Assembly (NCBI GenBank): GCA_029260515.1
Contig: JAJDDC010000070.1
Span: 496,001 to 560,000 of the forward strand
DNA length: 64,000 nt
Source of the DNA: Phycisphaerales bacterium
GTDB taxonomy: Bacteria; Planctomycetota; Phycisphaerae; Phycisphaerales; UBA1924
Direction of reading: 5' to 3'
Part shown: positions 59,884 through 64,000 of the stretch, one piece after another
Numbering within the stretch: position 1 is the stretch's first letter
Layout: every line of letters starts with the position of its first letter
Position numbers and translations under genes: made by a program
The notes under the pieces: model-generated
The model's database searches: none
The model's input: only the letters and a program-made list of their open reading frames with translations
What the model was told of the DNA's origin: nothing

Positions 59884-60498
59884 CTAGGCGATCCGGGCCA
59901 TCGCCGGCGGGCCCGGGGGCACGCCGCCCGGGCCCGGGGATGCCCGCGTCGGCGGGGCGAACGGGCGGGCGAGCCGCTCGAAGGCCTCGCGCGGCAGGTC
60001 CACCGTCCCCCAGCGGGGCGAGCGGGTCTTCATCGAGCCCTCGTAGTCGTCCAGGGCGATCGCCCGGACCGCGTACCACCGCCCGCCCTCCTCGATCACC
60101 TCGTCGAACAGCCCGTCGGGCGGCTGCCCGTCGCACTCGTAGACGAACACGATCACGCCCTCGAAGCCAGGCCCGAACAGCCGCTCCCAGGCCCGCAGCG
60201 AGGCGATGTCGTCGCGGGTCACCCAGCACTCGAGCCGCCCGCCCACGCGTGTCGGGTCCTTGCGCCTGGGCGCGCGGCGCCCCTTGATCTCGACAAGCAG
60301 GTTGGTGTTGTCGCCGTAGACGACGAAGTCGAAGCTCTTGAGCGTTCGCCCGCTCCCCTGCCCGCCGTCGGCGAGCTTGAGGCGTGCGCCGTCGGGCAAG
60401 AGCGACCGCTTGGCCTCGTCCACGGCGACGTACGGGATCCGGGCCGTCCGGAGGTACTGCTCGAAGGCGCGCTCGTAATGACGGCGGCGCTGGGCCAT
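59884..60498 (-). CDS. HYExAFE-family protein with nuclease-like fold
   Basis: 204 residues. It opens with the HYExAFE signature (H7-Y-E-R-A-F-E13), a planctomycete-associated family of unknown function. Residues 57-72 hold D57-x12-E70-x-K72 (DFVVYGD, LLVEIKG), the layout of a PD-(D/E)XK nuclease core. The last 30 residues are Pro/Gly-rich. The ATG at 60498 has TAGGCT 6 nt upstream. A DNA or RNA cleavage role is possible, but no partner gene (methylase, helicase) is nearby to suggest restriction. Confidence 0.72.
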   Translation of the reverse strand: MAQRRRHYERAFEQYLRTARIPYVAVDEAKRSLLPDGARLKLADGGQGSGRTLKSFDFVVYGDNTNLLVEIKGRRAPRRKDPTRVGGRLECWVTRDDIASLRAWERLFGPGFEGVIVFVYECDGQPPDGLFDEVIEEGGRWYAVRAIALDDYEGSMKTRSPRWGTVDLPREAFERLARPFAPPTRASPGPGGVPPGPPAMARIA

Positions 60499-60504
60499 GG
60501 CGCC

Positions 60505-60510
60505 AGCCTA
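60505..60510 (-). promoter_or_regulatory. Candidate -10 for leaderless HYExAFE mRNA
   Basis: TAGGCT on the minus strand, ending 6 nt before the ATG at 60498. Confidence 0.4.
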
Positions 60511-60533
60511 CCGGCCCGGGCGTTCGGAGTCGA

Positions 60534-61583
60534 TCAGGGTTGTCCGGGTGGCGGAGCCGGCGCCGCGGTCGCCCCGGGCGGCCGCGCGAGGCGTTCGAGG
60601 ATGACCGGGATCGCGGGAGGAACCCCCGGGTCGGCGTCGTCGTCGCCCGCGGGCGGTCGTGGGGGGTTGGCGAAGGGGAGGCGCCGGACCATCGCCCGGG
60701 GGTTGGCGTTCAACTCGACCACGTCCCCGACGCCCGGCAGCGCGGCCGAGGCGATCGGCACCACGCCGGCGCCCAGGGTCGGGGCGAACGCGACAAGGTC
60801 CGTCGGCGACCCCGCGGGCGGCGTGAACACCCGCCCGCGGACGCACGTGATCGCGACCCCCCCGGGCCGCGGGCGGGCGAGCAGGTCGGTGAGCAGCGGC
60901 GAGCCGGGCGCCAGGTCGGCGCCGGCCTCGCCCCGCCCGTCGTCGAGAAAGCGGCGCAGGTCCGAAAGGTCCGCCAGGCCCTCGGCGCCCAGACGCTGGA
61001 TCTGCTCGCGCAGCTCGCCGGCCCACCGCATGCCGGCCCATGGCGAGCCGCCGAAAGGCGTGCCGAGCGTGATCAGCCGCTCGACCTCGGGCGCCTTGCG
61101 TGCGTCGGGGCCCGGCTCGCGCGTCAACGCGTCGAGCGTGACAAGCCCGCCCATGGAGTGCGCGACGATGGACACGCGGTCCACGCCCGAGTCGCGCAGC
61201 ATGCCGAGCGCGTCGGCGAGCATCGCGCCCGAGCGCTCGACCGCCTGGTCGTTGGGGTAGTCGAAGCGGACGGGCGTGTGCCCCGCGTCGGCCAGCGCGG
61301 GGGTGAGGTCGTCCCAGACGTCGCCGGGCTCGTCGAGGCCGTGCACGAGCAGCACCACACCCGCGTCGTCGGCCAGACGCACGCCCTCGAACGCGCGCCA
61401 CGCGCCGTCCTCGTAGACGCGCAGGCCCAAGGCCGCCCGGCCGCCCCGGGCGCCCGGGGGCGTGACGAGCGCGATCATCGCGACGCCCAGCGCGGCCAGG
61501 AGCGTCGCCCCCAGCCCCGCGCCGATCCCCGCGATCCGGCGTCGCCCGCCGAGCCGTCGCCTGCGTCGTCTCGCTCGTCGCAT
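60534..61583 (-). CDS. Membrane-anchored alpha/beta hydrolase (lipase-like)
   Basis: 349 residues. An Arg-rich start (MRRARRRRRR) and a hydrophobic helix (about 18-40) form an N-terminal anchor. The hydrolase fold follows, with HGLDEPG for the oxyanion region, nucleophile Ser in VAHSMGG, and TLGTPFGGSPW. The length fits serine lipases or esterases of the PGAP1/EstA-like group. The ATG at 61583 has TACGAT 6 nt upstream. The substrate is unknown. Confidence 0.77.
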   Translation of the reverse strand: MRRARRRRRRLGGRRRIAGIGAGLGATLLAALGVAMIALVTPPGARGGRAALGLRVYEDGAWRAFEGVRLADDAGVVLLVHGLDEPGDVWDDLTPALADAGHTPVRFDYPNDQAVERSGAMLADALGMLRDSGVDRVSIVAHSMGGLVTLDALTREPGPDARKAPEVERLITLGTPFGGSPWAGMRWAGELREQIQRLGAEGLADLSDLRRFLDDGRGEAGADLAPGSPLLTDLLARPRPGGVAITCVRGRVFTPPAGSPTDLVAFAPTLGAGVVPIASAALPGVGDVVELNANPRAMVRRLPFANPPRPPAGDDDADPGVPPAIPVILERLARPPGATAAPAPPPGQP

Positions 61584-61589
61584 CTGTCA

Positions 61590-61595
61590 ATCGTA
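61590..61595 (-). promoter_or_regulatory. Candidate -10 for leaderless hydrolase mRNA
   Basis: TACGAT on the minus strand, ending 6 nt before the ATG at 61583. Confidence 0.4.
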
Positions 61596-61637
61596 CGGGA
61601 CCGGCGCCCGCGTCTTTCGGGGCCGGGGTGCTCGCGG

Positions 61638-62939
61638 CTACTGCGACCGCTTGACCAGTTCGTCGAGCAGGTCCTTCTCGGCCTGCTGGTAGCTGCCGAA
61701 CGCGTCCTCGACCCACGCACGCATGCCCAGCAGCGTCTCGGGCTCGACGAGCCCGGCCGAGCCCCCGTCGGCGCTGACCTGGGCGATGATCGACTCGAGC
61801 GCCTCGCTCGCGGCCCGCAGGTCGCCCACGGCCCGCGCGTACGAGCGGGCGGCGTTGTAGATCGGCTCGCGGTTGAGCTCCTCCTGCGAGGGCTGCTTGA
61901 GCACCCGCCAGGGCTGGGCACGAAGCTCGGTCACCATCAGGTTGGCCTCGCTCGACAGCTGGCGCACGTTGTCGAGCGTCTTGGAGACCTTGGGCGACTC
62001 GCGGACGAGCAGCAGGTTCGCCTCCTCGCCCAGGTCCGTGAACTGCGACATCGCGGCCTTGCCCTGGTCGAGCAGGCCGGCGATCTGGTCCACGCTCTCG
62101 AAGCGGACGCGGTCGGTGATCGATTCGACGTTGGTCAGCGAGCGGTCGATCTTGCCCCGGTTGGCCGCGACGAGGCGCTGGGCCTGGTCGAGCAGCCCCC
62201 GGACCTCCTCGACGGTCTCGCGCGCCGCGATGAGCGTGGGCTCGAGATCGTCGCTGGCCGCGTCCACGTTGGTCAGGATCGAACTGATCCGCTCGTCCCA
62301 CGCTGCCATCCGTGTGTTGAGCCCCTCGGCGAAGGCCTGGATCTCGTCAAACGTCGGCTTGATATTCGGGCGGATCTCGTCGGTGATCTCCCGGACCTGC
62401 TGGATGGTCGCCTTGATGTTGTCGATCGTCGCCTTGTCCACGCCCGCCTGGGCGAGCAGGCCCGGGGCGAGCTGGCCGTGTATCACATCACCATCGGCGA
62501 TGAGCGTCGGGGCCGGCGCGTCGGCGTCAGGCGTGTCGTTGTCGTCGCTTTCGGGCGCGCCAACGCCCGCGAAGTTGATGCTCGAGATCGAGCCGATGAA
62601 CGGCACCAGCAGGTCGGCGACCGCGGCGTCGTAGAACCGCACCCGCGCGTCAACGGCGATCTCGACGTCGATGCCCAGGACGCTCTGGCCCCCCTCGTCG
62701 AAGGCGAGTTTGACGCGCTCGACGCTCCCGATCTTCTGCCCGCCCAGGGTCACCTCCGAGCCCTTCTTGAGCCCGGTCGCGCCCACGTCGAGGGGGAATC
62801 GGACAACGTAGGTGGACTTGTCCTGGAACAGCGAGGCGCCGACGTCGCCGAGGATGAAGCTGATCACGACGCCGACGAGCAGGGCGCCGACGAGGAACAT
62901 CCCGGCCATGATGTTGTTTCGGCTGGCGGCTCTGCGCAT
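61638..62939 (-). CDS. MlaD/MCE-domain lipid-transport protein
   Basis: 433 residues. One N-terminal helix (about 10-31) then an MCE domain (about 40-125, GLKKGSEVTLGGQKIGSVERVKL). A long coiled-coil region (about 175-400) with heptad-like leucines follows, the usual shape of a MlaD/PqiB relative that forms a tunnel for phospholipids between membranes. The ATG at 62939 is 21 nt after the ATPase stop, with GGAG upstream. It pairs with the MlaF-like ATPase. Confidence 0.86.
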   Translation of the reverse strand: MRRAASRNNIMAGMFLVGALLVGVVISFILGDVGASLFQDKSTYVVRFPLDVGATGLKKGSEVTLGGQKIGSVERVKLAFDEGGQSVLGIDVEIAVDARVRFYDAAVADLLVPFIGSISSINFAGVGAPESDDNDTPDADAPAPTLIADGDVIHGQLAPGLLAQAGVDKATIDNIKATIQQVREITDEIRPNIKPTFDEIQAFAEGLNTRMAAWDERISSILTNVDAASDDLEPTLIAARETVEEVRGLLDQAQRLVAANRGKIDRSLTNVESITDRVRFESVDQIAGLLDQGKAAMSQFTDLGEEANLLLVRESPKVSKTLDNVRQLSSEANLMVTELRAQPWRVLKQPSQEELNREPIYNAARSYARAVGDLRAASEALESIIAQVSADGGSAGLVEPETLLGMRAWVEDAFGSYQQAEKDLLDELVKRSQ

Positions 62940-62960
62940 AGGAGGCTCCGTCTCTTTTCT

Positions 62961-63857
62961 CTAGCCGCGGGTGGGCTCGACGCTGGGTGTCTTCTGGATG
63001 CCCGGGCGGTCGTCGCCGAACAGCGCCTGCTCGTAGCCCGATGTGCTCTGGCGGTCGGTGATGGGCCCGTCCGCGTCGCCCCGGAGGAACTGGCGGATCA
63101 GGCGTTCGTCCTCGCTCAGGTCGTCGAGCTCGGACACGGGCATGTCGCGGAGGCGCTCGTACCACTCGCGCGTCGCGACCTTGAGGATCCGCCCCTTGTC
63201 GAGCATCGCCATCCGATCGGCGATGGTGAACGCCGAGTCCATCTCGTGCGTGACCACGACGCTCGTCACGCCCAGCTGCTTGGACAACGCGATGATGAGC
63301 TGGTCAATCTGCGCGCTGGTGACCGGGTCGAGCCCGGCGCTGGGCTCGTCATAAAACAAAATCTGCGGGTCCAGCGCCAACGCCCGCGCCAGCCCGGCCC
63401 GCTTCTTCATCCCGCCCGAGATCTGCGCCGGGTACTTGTCCTCGGCCTCGCGCAGCCCGACCAGCTCGAGCTTGATCTTCACCTGGATGTTGATGATCTC
63501 GTCGTCCAGGTCCGTGTGCTCGCGGATCGGCAGAGCGACGTTCTCGCCCACCGTCATCGAGTTGAACAGAGCGCCCGACTGGAAGAGGATCCCGAACCGC
63601 TTGCGGATGTCGTTGAGCTCGCCCTCACGCATCCCGATGATGCTCTTGCCGAACAGCTCGATGTCGCCCTCGGAGGGGGGGATCGACCCGATGAGCATCC
63701 GGAGGGTCGTGGACTTGCCCGAGCCCGAGCCGCCCATGATCACCATGGTCTCGCCGCGCTGGATCTCCAGGTTCAGCCCGTGCAGGACCGTCTGGTCGCC
63801 GAAGCGCTTGGCGACGCCACGGCAGCGGATCACGGGTTGGTCCCCCTGGGCTCCCAT
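62961..63857 (-). CDS. MlaF-like ABC transporter ATPase
   Basis: 298-residue ABC ATPase. Walker A GGSGSGKST (42-50), signature ISGGM (146-150), Walker B LFYDEP (167-172) and the switch H204 in VVVTHEMD. The GLDPVTSAQIDQLI text after Walker B is typical of MlaF-type lipid exporters. A C-terminal extension of about 60 residues follows. The ATG at 63857 has TACAGT 6 nt upstream. It pairs with the MCE protein downstream. The permease would be expected nearby, probably past the window end. Confidence 0.9.
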   Translation of the reverse strand: MGAQGDQPVIRCRGVAKRFGDQTVLHGLNLEIQRGETMVIMGGSGSGKSTTLRMLIGSIPPSEGDIELFGKSIIGMREGELNDIRKRFGILFQSGALFNSMTVGENVALPIREHTDLDDEIINIQVKIKLELVGLREAEDKYPAQISGGMKKRAGLARALALDPQILFYDEPSAGLDPVTSAQIDQLIIALSKQLGVTSVVVTHEMDSAFTIADRMAMLDKGRILKVATREWYERLRDMPVSELDDLSEDERLIRQFLRGDADGPITDRQSTSGYEQALFGDDRPGIQKTPSVEPTRG

Positions 63858-63863
63858 CGACCA

Positions 63864-63869
63864 ACTGTA
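63864..63869 (-). promoter_or_regulatory. Candidate -10 for leaderless mlaF mRNA
   Basis: TACAGT on the minus strand, ending 6 nt before the ATG at 63857. Confidence 0.35.
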
Positions 63870-63906
63870 TCGGAGGCACGGGCCCCCGGACCTTGGCCGC
63901 TTTCGC

Positions 63907-64000
63907 CTACGGCGCCAGTTCCTCGGGCTCCGAGAGGCGGATCTCCGACCCGTCCGGGCGGACGATGACCATATCGGTGAAGCTCATCTGGCCCCCGCCC
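63907..64000 (-). CDS. C-terminal fragment of an unidentified gene
   Basis: The last 30 codons of a minus-strand frame that enters from the window edge and stops at 63907-63909 (TAG). The visible end reads MSFTDMVIVRPDGSEIRLSE and then PEELAP, soluble and acidic, with no motif. It precedes the MlaF-like ATPase on the same strand. It does not look like the hydrophobic end of an MlaE permease. Too short to name. Confidence 0.45.
   Translation of the reverse strand, partial: GGGQMSFTDMVIVRPDGSEIRLSEPEELAP

Noticed and set aside
60384-63968. A 1,194-codon plus-strand open frame
   Set aside because: It runs antisense to clear MlaF, MlaD and hydrolase genes, and its translation is Arg/His/Leu-rich low complexity typical of antisense GC-rich frames.
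1-64000. tRNA, rRNA or CRISPR features
   Set aside because: Scanning the intergenic regions showed no TPsiC-like or anticodon-arm pattern and no evenly spaced repeats. The gaps are short, but a single tRNA could still be missed by eye.

Overview
This is a GC-rich chromosomal window (roughly 70% GC by eye) with densely packed genes on both strands. Gene content and protein style suggest a planctomycete of the Phycisphaerae type. The markers are a HYExAFE-motif protein, a short secreted protein ending in a PTPG plus hydrophobic plus RRRR tail, zinc-ribbon membrane proteins, lysine-rich tails on housekeeping enzymes, and an NfeD-flotillin pair. No tRNA, rRNA or CRISPR array was seen. The taxonomic call is an inference from these markers.

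Layout. 1-5257 (minus): a truncated ClC chloride channel gene, beta-carbonic anhydrase abutting topA, and miaA. 5570-7881 (minus): NfeD-like protein then flotillin. 8048-12175 (minus): a three-gene signalling operon (HTH-receiver hybrid, HDOD histidine kinase, degenerate receiver with GAF-like output). 12347-14521: tsaB and arfB overlapping by 4 nt, divergent from an HU gene, then a PilZ protein. 14653-27719: a surface-glycan island with four or five glycosyltransferase-type proteins, two sulfotransferases back to back, two SAM methyltransferases and a cytidylyltransferase-PfkB kinase fusion; this is the most accessory-looking stretch. 27723-33835: pabB, ppdK and der. 34046-38881: a secreted anchored protein, an SPFH/zinc-ribbon pair (YdjI/YdjG-like), and a tandem HxlR-type regulator divergent from a VOC-family gene. 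38912-45163: a thioredoxin-fold secreted protein, trpC, a CPBP protease with its own HTH regulator, trpS, a small membrane protein and truA. 45184-45858: a REP-associated tyrosine transposase flanked by three REP hairpins. 45876-53960: a GT4 glycosyltransferase, a large secreted helical protein, nuoG, a TPR-like protein, hisS with an internal low-GC block, and a zinc-ribbon membrane protein. 54014-64000: an AhpD-like protein, a secreted jelly-roll protein, a signal peptidase I with a large insert, a PSP1/RicT-like protein, three small secreted or membrane proteins, a HYExAFE nuclease-fold protein, a lipase-like hydrolase, and an Mla-type ABC lipid transport pair.

How genes work together. Many starts are coupled by ATGA, GTGA, TGATG or TAATG overlaps. 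Genes that begin transcripts often lack a Shine-Dalgarno and instead carry a TANNNT hexamer 5-8 nt before the start codon, which suggests leaderless transcription. Genes inside operons usually have a GGAGG-type site. The best leads are the mosaic hisS, the RAYT-REP unit, the TANNNT starts with a symmetric bidirectional version between two sulfotransferase genes, the tandem HxlR regulator with a palindrome on its own -10, and the signal peptidase with an inserted lectin-like domain.
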